The notes under the pieces: generated by a model
Databases searched by the model: none
Told to the model about the DNA's origin: nothing
Seen by the model: only the letters and a program-made list of their open reading frames with translations
Made by a program: the position numbers and the translations under genes
DNA from: Capitella teleta
Taxonomy: Eukaryota > Annelida > Polychaeta > Capitellidae
Length of the DNA stretch: 64,000 nucleotides
NCBI GenBank assembly: GCA_000328365.1
Contig: KB307721.1
Span: 5,104 to 69,103 of the forward strand
Direction: 5' to 3'
Shown: piece by piece, positions 47,619 to 59,590 of the stretch
How the letters are laid out: each line of letters begins with the position of its first letter
How positions within the stretch are numbered: the first letter of the stretch is position 1

Positions 47619-49591
47619 TTAAAGGTGGCGAAACCAGTGTTGGTCGAGACGGTGTTTAAGATTGTTGAAAGTAGGCGCTTAATGACACTGATTGAAAACG
47701 TACGAGATTTATCCTAAATATTATAAGGCTTTTCCGTAGATCTCAAGACGGTCATAACGAATAGTCAAAAACGATAATAGAATAGCCTTTCTCTAAATTT
47801 TGACGTTGTCGGTGCGTTATGAAATGAGAAAATGGAAATGGGCGATAATAAAGAATATTTGATTTGAGAGGGCTGATCGATATTAATTAAGAAATAGAGA
47901 AAGAAAACATGGATCAGATACAAACTTCAAATCCTCTGCTTCGTAGAGCAATTTCTCCACGAAACGATTCATGCGTTTATTCGACATTATGACTTGTTGA
48001 AAGCGAGATAGCTGATAAACTTCGAAAAGTGCGCCAAGCAGAAAATTTGCTTATAATATTTAGAGCCGTTATGATTTTGGGAAATCTCTCTATAACGCAT
48101 TACATGGTTATGTGCATTGTTTATAACCATGGTCATCCGATGCACGATTTTTTGGTAATTGTTGAAGGTGACAGATCTTGTTCTCATTTACCAGTTTACT
48201 AATTAGCTCTAGTCTAGAGGGACAGTCTTGGAACGAGCCTAACAGTGACCAGGCGATTGCACGATCGGGTGACGGCCGGGCACGGACCGACGTACTGTCA
48301 CGTGTGACGTAGCTCCCCAAGGGTAGAGCAGTTCCTACACACCTTAAGGCTTGTCGAGTTGATTGTCATTGTATGATTGTGTGTGCACTATGCTACGGCT
48401 TGGGGAGCTAGGACTGACGTACAAGTCCAGCTAAAATCAAAATGAGCTATATAGTTCTGCAAGTCTACCCAAAACGGATATTAAATTGGTCCAGCTAGCT
48501 GACATGCTTATGATACTACATGTATTACATCAGTATAACTGACATTCTATAGCAACACAGAAGGGTATGTAGACCTCGCTGGATTTTTCTGTGCTACCCA
48601 TCTCTTTAATAAGAGACATATAGCAAGATGGTACATGTAGATAGATATATGGTTGCCGTTAACAGAGTTTTAGGTAGATTTTGTTTGCAAAACACATAAA
48701 AATAATATATCTGATATATAATGATATATATTATATATGTCAATGAGCATACACTAGTTTATATTAACCGGTCCCATGCCGCCGTTGTTGACAACTATTC
48801 GACAACGTTGCATTAGCTACTATAGGCCCCATATGCATACAGTATATGCATGATATAATGTCACTCATTCAAAGAAGCGAAGATCTGGTCCCAGAGGTCT
48901 TAATGTATCCTGTTATAACCTTAGGTAGATAGTAGATAGCTAGGTTGCCATATGGCAACCTAGCTATCGTAATTATGGTAACCTAAGAATGACATTTACA
49001 CTTATATACAGCTGAGAAAATTTACTGATGACACCCAAGCTGACATACTCTACCGGAATACCACAGGTGTCGAGGTATACATGTCACGTGCCCAGGGTGG
49101 GCAGGACACACATTCTCCATCTAATTGGCCAGCATCGCGATCCAGTCCCTGTAGTAGGCAGTCTTTTGGGTTTGCCAAGGAATGACGAACTGCTCTGGAT
49201 ACGTGAAGTGGCCGCTGGTCGACGGAAAACTCCCCGATTTCCAACAAACACTTGCTTTTATTGGGGAAATCGAGAACAAGTGGAGATTCATTAAAGGGTG
49301 CGGGCATTTTACATCAAAATATGGTGTCACAGGTGGTCAGGCAATATGAAAAACCAATTGAACATTTAAATTGGTTTGGGGACAGGGGTAACCGTGACAT
49401 GCAGACCTAGTCTTTGCTGATGACACCCCTATAGGTAAGCCTACATTTCTTAGGCCTATATTCACATGCTGTAGATGACATTTGGCTCTCTCAAATCCAG
49501 GGGAAATAACCAGTTAACAAGAGTTTATAGTAGAATTCACCACAAATCTGTGCAGCAAACACCTTTAAACCTCATTTCTTTGCAGAAAACC
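47619..49591. other. Divergent intergenic region between HIRIP3 and the rhodanese gene
   Basis: About 2 kb. Open frames at 49028-49307 on both strands have no recognisable domain. A 34-base palindrome lies at 48935-48968. The stretches CAGTCTTGGAACGAG (about 48219) and GTATGTAGACCTCGC (about 48568) recur near 60178, 60293 and 60370, so an unnamed dispersed repeat is present here. Confidence 0.45.
48935..48968. repeat. 34-base perfect palindrome with outer inverted arms
   Basis: GATAGCTAGGTTGCCAT is followed directly by its reverse complement. Further out, CTTAGGT (48920-48926) and ACCTAAG (48981-48987) extend the symmetry. It could be a hairpin or the remnant of a very small inverted-repeat element. 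Confidence 0.85.
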
Positions 49592-50456
49592 ATGCCATCA
49601 GAAGTGCAAACAGATGACCGCTTTGCCATGCGGTTTGTGATCAATTCGCTGAAGAAGAAATGGGCAAATGTTTCTAATGTTTCCACTGAAACGCTGAATC
49701 AGTGGATGAACCAAGAGGTCAGCGAAGGTCAGAAGAAGCGAGCTTTGACCATCATTGTGAGTTCTATTATCATTATGGTTGAATGCCTTTGACAAAGTCT
49801 TTTTCTTGCAGGACGCAAGACCAGAAGAGGAGTACGCAGTCAGCCACATTGCAGGTGCAACACGAGTGGACTTTCGATCCAGCGAAGTTTGCGAGTTTAT
49901 CTCCAAAATGGATGAACAAAATAAAGGTCAAAGATTGCATTGTTAGAAGATGATAACATAGAAATTGGTGTTCATTTTAAATCTTTTCAGCTGGCGAGGT
50001 GCCAACTGTCGTTTGTTATTGCTCACTTGGATACAGATCCTGCAAGTTTGCAGACACCTTGAAAAACGCCCTGCAAAACCCCTCTTCTTGTGGTGAGAAA
50101 TGCTGACCTGGTTAATTGAATTTGACCCTGATTGGCCTTGTTAGTGACCTTGTTTAATTTCTGCTCTAGGTCAATTTATATAGAAATTTAGAAAGGATGA
50201 TTTTATTTCTGTGTAATTTTTAATTGTATTGTATTTTTGGGTGGGAAAATAAACTGCTTTACCTTTTGCAGGCATTGAAAAGACCCCACCAGCAGAGATC
50301 TACAATTTGGAAGGCAGTATATTCAAATGGGCCAATGAGAACCGGGGAAACATGGTGGACGGCAAAGACCGACCCACAAAGTTTGTTCATCCGTTCAGCC
50401 CTATTTGGGGAAAGGTTCTGTTCAGCCACCTCAGACGAGATAAAATGGAGCCCTGA
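49592..50456 (+). CDS. Single-domain rhodanese-like protein, 4 exons
   Basis: Exons 49592-49756, 49812-49926, 49991-50092 and 50272-50456 total 567 bases (188 aa plus TGA). After a helical N-terminal stretch the frame reads DARPEEEYAVSHIAGA, the entry block of a rhodanese fold. The active-site loop CYCSLGYRS follows, with the likely catalytic Cys at residue 104, and then IYNLEGSIFKWANE, the closing block. The tail (VHPFSPIWGKVLF) resembles small prokaryote-like and algal rhodanese proteins. The loop CSLGYRS predicts sulphur transfer; the substrate is unknown. No targeting peptide is evident. AATAAA occurs at 50779. An acceptor just before the ATG (TTTGCAG) suggests a 5' UTR intron. Confidence 0.85.
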
Positions 50457-50998
50457 ATTATACTTTTTCAATTTCATTTAAAGGTACCTTAATTTGGTTT
50501 TTAAGTTTCACTGCCTCCAGTTTTCCCAAAAATCTTACTTACTGGTACAAGCAATTAAGTTTTGTAATCAATCCCAGTCTAAATTGGTCATTAATACAGC
50601 CCTGAACAACTCTATTGCAATTGATTTTGATGTGTGTCTCTTTCTGTGGTTGTGTATGCTCATCCAGGATTTTAATATTCCCCTCAGAATCCCCGGTATC
50701 TAGAATTTCCGTTATATAATATTGTATTGTGAAACTAAACATTGAATAACATGCAAGAAGGCTATATATGCTCAGGTTAATAAAAGTGCATGTAGAAACA
50801 CTGGTAATTATTGTTTTCATTGCCGTCTGCTGTCCTAATTTTTATTTTGAAGCAAAGAATTGAGTGTAGGATTTTTTGCCATACAGGTAATTTCAAAACT
50901 GATACATTAACGTACAGTATAATCTCGATATGTCGATTTTTCAGGAACTGTTGAAATGGCTTCAAGTTATAGAACCTTTGAGATATAGTAACATGGAT

Positions 50999-51305
50999 TG
51001 TGTGATTGGGTGATTGGGGTTTCACGGCTCCACCCAAACCAATCGGATGAACAGTGGTTTCTCCCTACTCTAATCGATAAATCCCAAGGGTTCTTTATCC
51101 TGCATACCACCATAGACAGTAGTACACAGCGCCCGGCCTTGTTACGCAGTTGGGCAGCACTGCAGAGTCACTGAAGAATCACAATTGTAATTCACAATCA
51201 TAACGCCCGTGGCCTGATCGGGTCTCGAACCCGGGACCTCGACCCCCACGGTCAGCATAGGATTGCAGTCAGCCGGTTTAACCCACTGTGCTATTCAGTG
51301 CCCCT
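50999..51305 (-). mobile_element. Full-length tRNA-derived SINE with target duplication
   Basis: Read on the minus strand from 51305, the head shows box A (TAGCACAGTGGG), then box B (GGTTCGAGACC), the split promoter of RNA polymerase III. An unrelated body and a tail rich in ATCACCCAATCAC follow. The copy is flanked by TAGTAACATGGAT (50986-50998) and TAGTAACGTGGAT (51306-51318), a 13-base target duplication with one change. Length is 307 bases. Mobilisation by a partner LINE is inferred from the class. Confidence 0.85.
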
Positions 51306-51537
51306 TAGTAACGTGGATCAAGCAAGGGGAAATAAATGCATGCCCCTGATGCATAATACCATGCATTAATGGGCGCGGATGACAGGGGGCGTTGTCCAGC
51401 AATAGGCCACAGGCTTTTTTTCCGCGATAAAATCTGGCATCGGTACTTAATGCACACTGAACGACTGTTTATCAGACCTAGTTTGATTGATTTATTTTTA
51501 GACTTGATGGGGCTTCCTCGTTTCCCTGATTTTTGAG

Positions 51538-51875
51538 CTACAGATCGAAGTGACGATTGTCTGGAATGTCAGATCGGAGTTTCCAGCTTTTGTCATGTTT
51601 CCAGCGACCTACACTTAGCACAAACTTCCAAATAGTGCAATCGTCACGCAGCCTAAAACTATAACTAGCATCTTCCTTTTTCGCATTTTCATATAGTTTT
51701 TTGTTTATTTCTTTCATTTTGTTATAACCTTCTTGTTCCGTTTTTGTTTTAGAAGGTCGCATTTGGACATGAGGCTGTGATACTCTTGATCTGATAATTG
51801 CACTTATAATGTTCTTCTTGTTAGTTTTGTTGAGTTCATCTTCAGACGTACATAGTCCAAAAGTCCTTTGAATTC
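51538..51875 (-). other. Unassigned open frame, about 112 codons
   Basis: The minus-strand frame runs from about SRSWQGIQRTFGLCT to a TAG at 51538, with RLRDDCTIWKFVLSVGRW near the end. Composition is protein-like and there are no internal stops, but no family is recognised, no upstream exon is seen and a start is not clear. It may be the tail of a mobile-element gene or a young gene. Confidence 0.3.
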
Positions 51876-53060
51876 CCTGCCATGATCGTGATAGAAGGGC
51901 TCACAGAGTATATAACCACTATTCATAACCATGCACACTGTTTATAACCACACAGGCGATCAGCTATATTATGCAGCTACCACTGGGTCAAATAAACCCA
52001 GCTGATTCCACGCTTGGGTGATTGACAGAAATCCAGGTCACTGAGCTTTAAAATAGAAAAGCAGACACGGCGCTTGAAAATGATGAGGTTAAATAATTAT
52101 GTCCCAAAACCGACGATGTTCCAATTCCGTAATGTGTCTGTAAATGTTCGGCAATTGATGTACCTCACGAAAAGCACCAGAAGTCACTGCACTCACGCGG
52201 CTCCGTGATCTAGGCCTACTTGGCATGAATGATGAGTGGCTGACGCATTCGAGTTTTCTCTTCGCAGCCATATGATGGCCAGTGTACATGCAGAGACGAA
52301 ATGATGACCCAACACTGCCCCCTTCCCCCGCTCATTAATAAGTATCCACCCCCTTTGAAGTCTTGTGTGCCTTTCGTATTTTCTCTGATATTGCCGATTT
52401 AAATTGATCACAAACGTTTTTAGATTTCTGTAATCGTTGCATGCCGACCATAAATTAATTAAGGAACGCGTTTAATGAGGATGAATGTGTACGTACCTAT
52501 TGCAAGCATGAATATGAACTTCGGGAAAGGTTTGAATGACGCTGAATAGACGGTCGATCCGAGTCGAGCAATATGAGTGATCAGCCTCATTATCCAATGA
52601 CAGACGCAGTGCTGTTCTAACATTCAACTATGCATGGGCATATTTGAGTTGACTTCATATGTTGTATTATTAGGTAACACGTATGCCATATGCGACGGCG
52701 AGCTTCGCCACAGTGTCTAATGCAAAGAGTCATTGCGTTACTACAGTATTTACATATATACATGTACATCTACACATAATTATTTATTTGACGCTTGAAA
52801 ATTTTAGTGTAGGTCACAATAAATATTATAACCATCTACCTAGCCTGTGCACCTAATGCATTTCCCAAGCCATTCAGAGGGCCTCATTTCCACATGACAT
52901 ACATGCATACAATTAATGTCATGCAGTCATGGCTGTCATGCATCTTCACTATATTGGGATCATGCGGTCCTATCTATATATGTACTGTACGTAGACCCAA
53001 CAGTACCTGGTAGTTTTTTTAGTTGTATATGTATATTTATAGTAGGCCTACAGGTAGCCA
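51876..53060. other. Intergenic, no gene seen
   Basis: About 1.2 kb without a supported feature. Several short frames (52089-52411 and 52916-53119) lack domains. Confidence 0.4.
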
Positions 53061-53074
53061 TACACGCGCCTGAG

Positions 53075-53338
53075 GCCGCGGGCGTTATGATTGTGAATTA
53101 TAATTGTAATCCGTTATAATTGTAATTCTTCGGTGACTCTGCAGTGCTGCCCAACTGCGTAACCAGGCCGGGCGCTGTGTACTACTGTCTATGGTGGTAT
53201 GGAGGATAAAGAACCCTTGGGATTTATCGATAACTTAGATAAGAGTAGGGGGAAACCCCGGTCCCTGGCCTTCTGTTCTGGCGCCCGTATCACCCAAATG
53301 GGTTGGGTGGAGCCGTAAAACCCCATCACTCACTCACT
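53075..53338 (+). mobile_element. 5'-truncated SINE copy with 14-base target duplication
   Basis: The body matches the reverse complement of 50999-51230, from just after box B (GGGCGTTATGATTGTGAATT) to the ATCACTCACTCACT tail. TACACGCGCCTGAG occurs exactly on both sides (53061-53074 and 53339-53352). The perfect duplication shows a fairly recent insertion that lost its tRNA head on copying. Confidence 0.88.
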
Positions 53339-53694
53339 TACACGCGCCTGAGAGAGCAACTGAAGCGAAACATGACGTAACGAGATACCCGTTTGCGGCC
53401 TATTCATAAGTAGCAAGATGCGTGTAGCACGCGTATTTAATTACAGTGCAAGGCGAATGTACATACTACATGTTCCGCAGTACGTATATGACACATGTTA
53501 AACGAAACCGAACTTGAAGTTTAATCATGAGCTTTGCCCGCATTTTCCTTGATGAATCGCGAATCGTGCGGGCGGGTCAGTTAAAGAATCAAACATGCGC
53601 TAGGTGGGTTATATACTAGTATAGTTATAAAGAGCTCGCGTTTAACGGCGTTTCGATCACTTTGGCGTTGGGCCACTTGACAACAGCAGCAGTG

Positions 53695-56600
53695 ATGGCG
53701 AGATGGAGCCTGTTGGTTGTGCTGGCCTTCTTCGGCCATGGCTGCATGCCAGCCGAACACGTGAGTCCACTGCTTCTTTGCAATAATTATGTTCTACATG
53801 GGTCTATACGTAGCATTGTTAGCATCTGACATTAAGCTTATGTAAAGCACGCACCAATCAAAAATTTAAGACCTTTTGACGCGCGAACAATTATTATTTT
53901 AATCCTTTTACTGCATGTATTGTCACGAAGTATTGAATAAAATGGCTTTATGCATGGTGATCGAATACGGATAGATTTTTATTTTGAGTCGTTCATTAGA
54001 AGCTAGATATCCAAGATATAGGGCACAGGTAAATTTCCAGCTTTGAAATGAGCGTACGGGGTACATGGGGACGTGTATGGATCGGACGATATTGAATGGC
54101 TTAATTCGTTCCGAGTGAAAGGAGATCAGACATGACAGATAATATTACATTTGCAATGTATTATGTGAAATTACTTATCAGCCTGCGTCAAGTCCATTTT
54201 GGATTATTAAATCTCCGGGATTCTTGCTGCAACCATTACTGCTGTAGAACATTTTAGATTATGAATTTCTGAGTGTGTAATATAGAATATTATACATAAT
54301 TATATCCACATGTATATAATTATATGTTTCGTATAACGTAGTTTTAAATAAATGCCCAAAAGTTCAATTAAAGCACGAATATTAATATTCATTTTATTTG
54401 TTATATATATATATAACCAAGGTCGCAATTTTAAGTCCCAGACTGTAAATGGGTATAATGCATTGGTAGTTAGAACTTAATAAGATGTCACTCAGCGCAA
54501 TCGAACCCTTTATCTATGTATTGAAACGCCCTGTTCCACTGAGCTAAACAACAGATAGCTACTATAGTATACTACATGTGTATAATTGTATATGCTTATA
54601 TAAATCATTATTATAGGAACGTGGATGATTTGTACATGTGCAACTGGTTGGACCTCATCAATGTACTGATGTAGGCATGCATCCGAGGCATCTTCCAGTA
54701 TGCAAATAAGCATTGCATTCATTGATACGTTGAGTTTCACCAGGGACGCTGCACGCGGTGGTTGTTGCAAACGCGCGTCCACTTCGATCGGTCGAACGGA
54801 GGTCATTCGTGCGCCCACGGTATAAAACAGTAATTAGCGTACATTGTCAGGTATGGTGAGAGTATAATATCACAGCTATTAAGTAGAACCATGGCAACCT
54901 TAAATGCATAATTAATTCAATTTAATTGTATGCAGCATGCAGTAAATGACAGCGCACATCTGCATGGCTTGAGTTCTTTTGTTATGATGCTGGACACATT
55001 TGTCTCTATCACACAGGACATGCACCCCGTGCACATGACCACTGCAATGTCCATGGATGGTATGGACACTATGGGCCATGGTGGACACGAAATGAACACT
55101 ATGACTCAAGAAATGAACCATGAAATGAATACTATGGACCATGGTGGATACGAAATGAACACTATGGCCCAAGGAATGAACCATGAAGTGAACACTATGG
55201 ACCATGGTGGACACGAAATGAACACTATGGCCCAAGGAATGAACCATGAAATGAACACTATGGACCATGGTGGACACGAAATGAACACTATGGCCCAAGG
55301 AATGAACCATGAAATGAACACTATGGACCATGGTGGACACGAAATGAACACTATGGCCCAAGGAATGAACCATGAAGTGAACACTATGGACCATGGTGGA
55401 CACGAAATGAACACTATGGCCCAAGGAATGAACCATGAAATGAACACTATGGACCATGGTGGACACGAAATGAATACCATGAACCATGAGGACCATGGGG
55501 ACCACACAGCAGACTCTGGTGATGGAGGTCATGGAGGTCATGGGGACTCAGGTGGACATTCGGTGAGCGGAATTATGAAATATGAATGAATGCCTTACCC
55601 TCAGTCTATTTAATTTACGTTTGTTCTCATGCATTCTTTATAATTATTATTTAGCAGGATAATGCGATTCATATGCATGCATGCATTGTTTGAATTTTAG
55701 AAGCTTGGCGCGTGGCTTATTTGAACCCACCAGTGTTTTCATTAGGTAATGAATGACCTTGAACTGCCAGACGACGTAAAGCTTATAAAAGCACATTTAA
55801 AGTCGGTGTGACATTGAAGTTGTCGTAAATTAAACTCAGCATACTGTTTATGCAACTATGAAGGAAGGAAAAAAACCTTTAAAAGTGTGTTCCTTGCGTA
55901 AGTTTCAAGAGTAGTTTCAATTTTGGACACCTTTCAAGGACGTTCATGTAGTTCTGATGGGTTATACAACCAGTGGCGTATCCAGGATTTACCTGAGGGG
56001 GGGGGCTCCATGTCTCATGTGAAGATGTGCAAGCTGCGAAGCGGCGCAGCCCCCAAGGGGGAGTCTGGAAGACCCCCCCCCCCCGCCACAGAATTTTTTT
56101 AGAAAAAAGGATGTAAATCTATGCAAGTGTGAAGGCATCCTATATTCCAAATTTCATTGTTATATTATGATTGTAAGTGTCATTTAACAAGATTTCAATA
56201 ATGTCAAACTTTGAATGTACTTTTTTTCAAAAGTTTAGTTCTTCAAATCCGCCTAGCACTGGAGCTTCAAAAATTTATTCCAGCAGTTAGAAACCGTTGA
56301 TTTTTTAGATCACCATAATCAGTGAAGTGTATTTTACCTGGGTAATATCAAAAGTCCATTTTGATTTTCATGAGACAAATGCCTACTTTTGGCAGATCCG
56401 GACATGTGGGCGATCTTCACGGGGATCAGTGTCAAAACAATAAACCATTGAACTCTCCATAATCCTTAAGGATTCAATTACCGGTGGTTACACTGTGAAA
56501 GAGCTCAGGCGCGATCTGGCAAAAGTCTACCTTTTTTCTTTCTTTTTTTTTTTTTTTTGCTGGGGGGGGGGGGGGGCTCGCGCCCAATTCGTCCAATGGT

Positions 56601-57573
56601 AAATACGCCACTGTATACAACGTATGTATACATGCGAAGGGTGGTTTGGCATGAGGAACTGGATGTATGCATATGTATGTGAGGAGCTTTGAAACTTTCG
56701 ACATATGAAAAAACATTTAAATGGGAATCTGGGCCGTGGTTTTTGGTGTTCCACAAATTATTTCTCATGTTTCTTGTCAACGAATGACCCCCGTTAATGC
56801 AGACTACATGTACATCATTTATTACGAGGCTCGAATGGTATTATGCAACATTGTAATTACCGGTGATGTGCCAGTGTGACTTCAAAGTAGATTGCTAGCG
56901 TAACACGATGGATTTATCGTAAGGTTGACGAGTAGGTAATCCTATATAGGCCTATGCCTGTACAGTTGTGCATATGTGGGCCTTAATCAGATCTGCATTC
57001 AGGGCTCTGAACCTAACTTATTTGTTTGGCTACTATTTCTTCATCCGATTTACACAGCCATACTACTTCTTCTCCGTGGACTCCATTATCCTGTTCAAAG
57101 ATTGGGTGACATCCTCATGGCAATGTGAGGCAGTCCAGTCACTCGCGATATCATGTTTAACCTCTACCTTCTTCACCAGCGATGCTCGGATCTTGCTTCG
57201 GCATTGCTGCTCTGGCGGCCGCCTACGAAGGTTTCAAGTTGTTCAGAGAACACCTCAAAGTCTCAGCTACGAAGTCTGCAGAGAAATATAACCTGGATTC
57301 TTTTAATAAAAGGTGAGTGTGTAGTGTGTGTGCTGAATGAAAGTCATTCCTTGTTACTCCTCTAGTACCAGCTCGTCATCTCCAGTTTGCATGCATCTGA
57401 TCCAAGTCATCCTGCACATGATCCAAGTGGCGTTGAGCTACAGTTTGATGATGGTGTTCATGACCTTCAATGTCTGGTTGTGCCTGGCGCTCGTCATTGG
57501 AGCAGGTATTGGATACCTCATCTTTGGCTGGAAAATGACACATGCTACTGACATGCTGGAACATTGTAATTGA
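53695..57573 (+). CDS. SLC31A1: CTR1-type high-affinity copper transporter with Met/His repeat ectodomain
   Basis: Exons 53695-53760, 54936-55562, 57058-57124, 57180-57312 and 57366-57573 total 1101 bases (366 aa plus TGA). Residues 1-18 (MARWSLLVVLAFFGHGCM) form a signal peptide. Residues 23-231 are an extracellular region rich in Met and His, with six and a half copies of a 21-residue unit (MDHGGHEMNTMAQGMNHEMN-T). TM1 lies in SWQSMLGSCFGIAALAAAYEG, followed by FKLFREHL. TM2 has LMMVFMTFN with the M-x3-M copper filter, and TM3 has GAGIGYLIFG with the packing GxxxG. The C-terminus is EHCN where vertebrate CTR1 has HCH. The family forms trimeric Cu(I) channels at the plasma membrane. Human CTR1 is 190 aa, so the ectodomain is greatly enlarged. 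Exon 2 may start at 55018 instead (also phase 0). AATAAA follows at 57625. Confidence 0.88.
55071..55478 (+). repeat. 63-bp coding tandem repeat of the copper transporter
   Basis: Six full 63-bp units start at 55071, 55134, 55197, 55260, 55323 and 55386, with a partial seventh at 55449. Units 3-6 differ by only one or two bases, so the array expanded recently. Each unit adds six or seven Met and three His residues, the Cu(I)/Cu(II)-binding side chains of CTR ectodomains. Confidence 0.92.
55971..56613. mobile_element. 643-bp hAT-type MITE
   Basis: The ends read CAGTGGCGTA and TACGCCACTG, exact inverted repeats, and TATACAAC flanks both sides (55963-55970 and 56614-56621), an 8-base target duplication as made by hAT transposases. 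Poly-G tracts sit near both ends. No transposase frame is present. It lies in intron 2 of the copper transporter gene. Confidence 0.88.
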
Positions 57574-58261
57574 TGTTAATATCTTTCAGATAACATGCGA
57601 TTTATTTTTTAATTAAAGCTGTGAAATAAACAATAACATTTTTGTTTGTGAATAATTTTTATTGATGATTACACTGCAAAAAAATAATAGTTAATACATG
57701 TACATAATCATATTAAAAAGCATGGACGAAACACATTTGGACGGGAATGAAAGCATTTCACCTACTTCAGATGACTAGATCTAATATCAGCACTCACTTG
57801 TAACATCACAGCAGTGTGAGATAAGGAAATCTGAGTAAAATTTATAAGTAAAATATAAGTTTTGTAGTCAGATTGAGATGGTGTACATTGTATTTCTGTA
57901 CTTAGTAAGAACAAGATTTAACTTCTCGGGATATCTCTATAAAATTGGTCCCATTTAAAACATAGTAACACAAGACATTGAACATTCAAGTACATGAGAT
58001 AATTACATATATATGTATAAAAACAGCATAATGAATATTTTCATGATAATCACAAACCTCTTAGTTTACAAATAACCCAATGATTATTACAAAATATACA
58101 AAATAAATATACAAAGAGAAAATGTAAATACAAAATTGCAATATTTGTTTAAAAATATATATTCGTGGCATGTATAGAATTCAATGTCTTACGCCAGACA
58201 TGCGACTTCCAAAATAGAAAATAAATAAATCAATATAAAGATCTGAATAGATTAGAGTAAG
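57574..58261. other. Convergent 3' space between transporter and GTPase genes
   Basis: About 690 bases, AT-rich, holding the 3' UTRs of the two converging genes. No other feature seen. Confidence 0.5.
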
Positions 58262-59590
58262 TCAAGCGCAACACTTAGTTTTGAACTTTTTCTTTTCATA
58301 GATATCTTCCGGGGGTTCATCAATTTCTATAAAAAGGATAAGATTACTAACGTTAATTATTTAATGAGGTGTCATTGCACTCACTGATGAGTTCATTCCC
58401 AATACTCTTCTGTTTGTCGTTCATCGTATTCAACTCGCCTTTCATCGCTTTCTCAAATGACAGCGACACAATTCTGAAGAAAAACTCCTTCACGCATTCC
58501 CCTGTTGGCATAATATAACATGTATCTCAAAAAGTTGAAAGTAAAAGGTCAAAGTGCATATGTTTAATGTGGCTGAGGCCAAAGAGGCCTGTGAATTGAA
58601 TGCTTCACCATGCAGACCAATGAAAACATCCATTCAGAAGCATTTCTGACCATTTTTAGAAGACGTGGCCCAGAATTCTGCATTCATTTCTTTGGCTACT
58701 CTCAGTGCTTCCTCTTCTACTTGAGCATACGTGCTCTCGACCATCAGGTCCTTCTTAGTACCAACAAGGAACACCAGGGGGTCTCTGGCGCTCTTACACG
58801 CATCTATTTGCCACTGCAGGCAATGCCCTAAGGAGTCGATATCCGTTAAGTCAAAAGCCACTAAAACAACTGAAAAAGCAAGAAATTTCATATCTTATTT
58901 TTGAATTTGAAGTTTTAAGAACTCACTATCGGCGCCACGGTAATAGGAAGCAGCAATGCATTTGAATCTCTCCTGCCCAGCAGTATCCCATCTAATTAAG
59001 AGATTAAATCAATGAGAAAATTAATCAAGTTACATGTTAATTAAATTGATACTTACAATTGCAGGTTGAATGGCACGTTTAAAATGTTGAACTTTTCCAC
59101 TTCAAAATCAACGCCAATTGTTGCTTTGTAATCCCTGTCAAATGTGTGGTGGCAAAACCTGTCAAGGAAAGGATGCTTAGACAAGTGGCCAGGAGATAAA
59201 GAGAAGGGAGGGGCTATGAAGAAGAGGCAGGACTCATACCTATTAACTAAACAACTCTTCCCAACTGCAACATCTCCAACTAAAACCGCTTTGCAGATTT
59301 TCAAACTGTCAAAAGAGAATAAAGCCGCAATTGATGAGCGTATGTTTAATTATCACTTTTATCAGTTACCCAACGGTTCCTGTTTTATTCTGGGAACACG
59401 CATCCCTGACTTGCTGACTGAAGCCGATTGACTGATGTGGCGTTCCATCTGCGTGATAAGCCTACAAATATAACTCAATGCTTGAGTGAGAGAATGGCAG
59501 ATGACTCACTTGAGGGAAGTGTGTGATGATGCGATCAGAGGGCACGCTCTTGGTGAAGGAGAGGCGTCTGGGGATGCCTTCAACTGGCAT
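58262..59590 (-). CDS. RAB34/RAB36: RAB34/RAB36-type small GTPase, 8 exons
   Basis: Exons, 5' to 3': 59590-59510, 59461-59370, 59305-59240, 59158-59057, 58991-58927, 58869-58651, 58501-58385 and 58326-58262. They total 807 bases (268 aa plus TGA). All G-boxes are present: GDVAVGKS (P-loop), YKATIGVDFEVEKF (switch I side), WDTAGQERFKC, GTKKD in the NKxD position and TSSKNG in the SAK position. The N-terminal extension with DRIITHFPQ and NKTGTVG parallels the RAB36 and RAB34 extensions (DRVIASFP, NTGTVG). The C-terminus is KCCA, a double-cysteine prenylation motif like CCP in RAB34. GTKKD and FDLTD resemble RAB36 slightly more, but a pre-duplication ancestor of both is likely. Vertebrate members act at the Golgi, lysosome positioning and early ciliogenesis. 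An acceptor 7 bases before the ATG suggests a 5' UTR intron. Confidence 0.92.

Noticed and set aside
51225-51305. Possible tRNA gene
   Set aside because: Box A and box B are present but no acceptor stem pairs, and the sequence continues into a SINE body with a target duplication.
54912-55541. Minus-strand frames of 209 and 133 codons with repeated HSVHFMVHS-like units
   Set aside because: Antisense shadows of the 63-bp Met/His repeat of the copper transporter.
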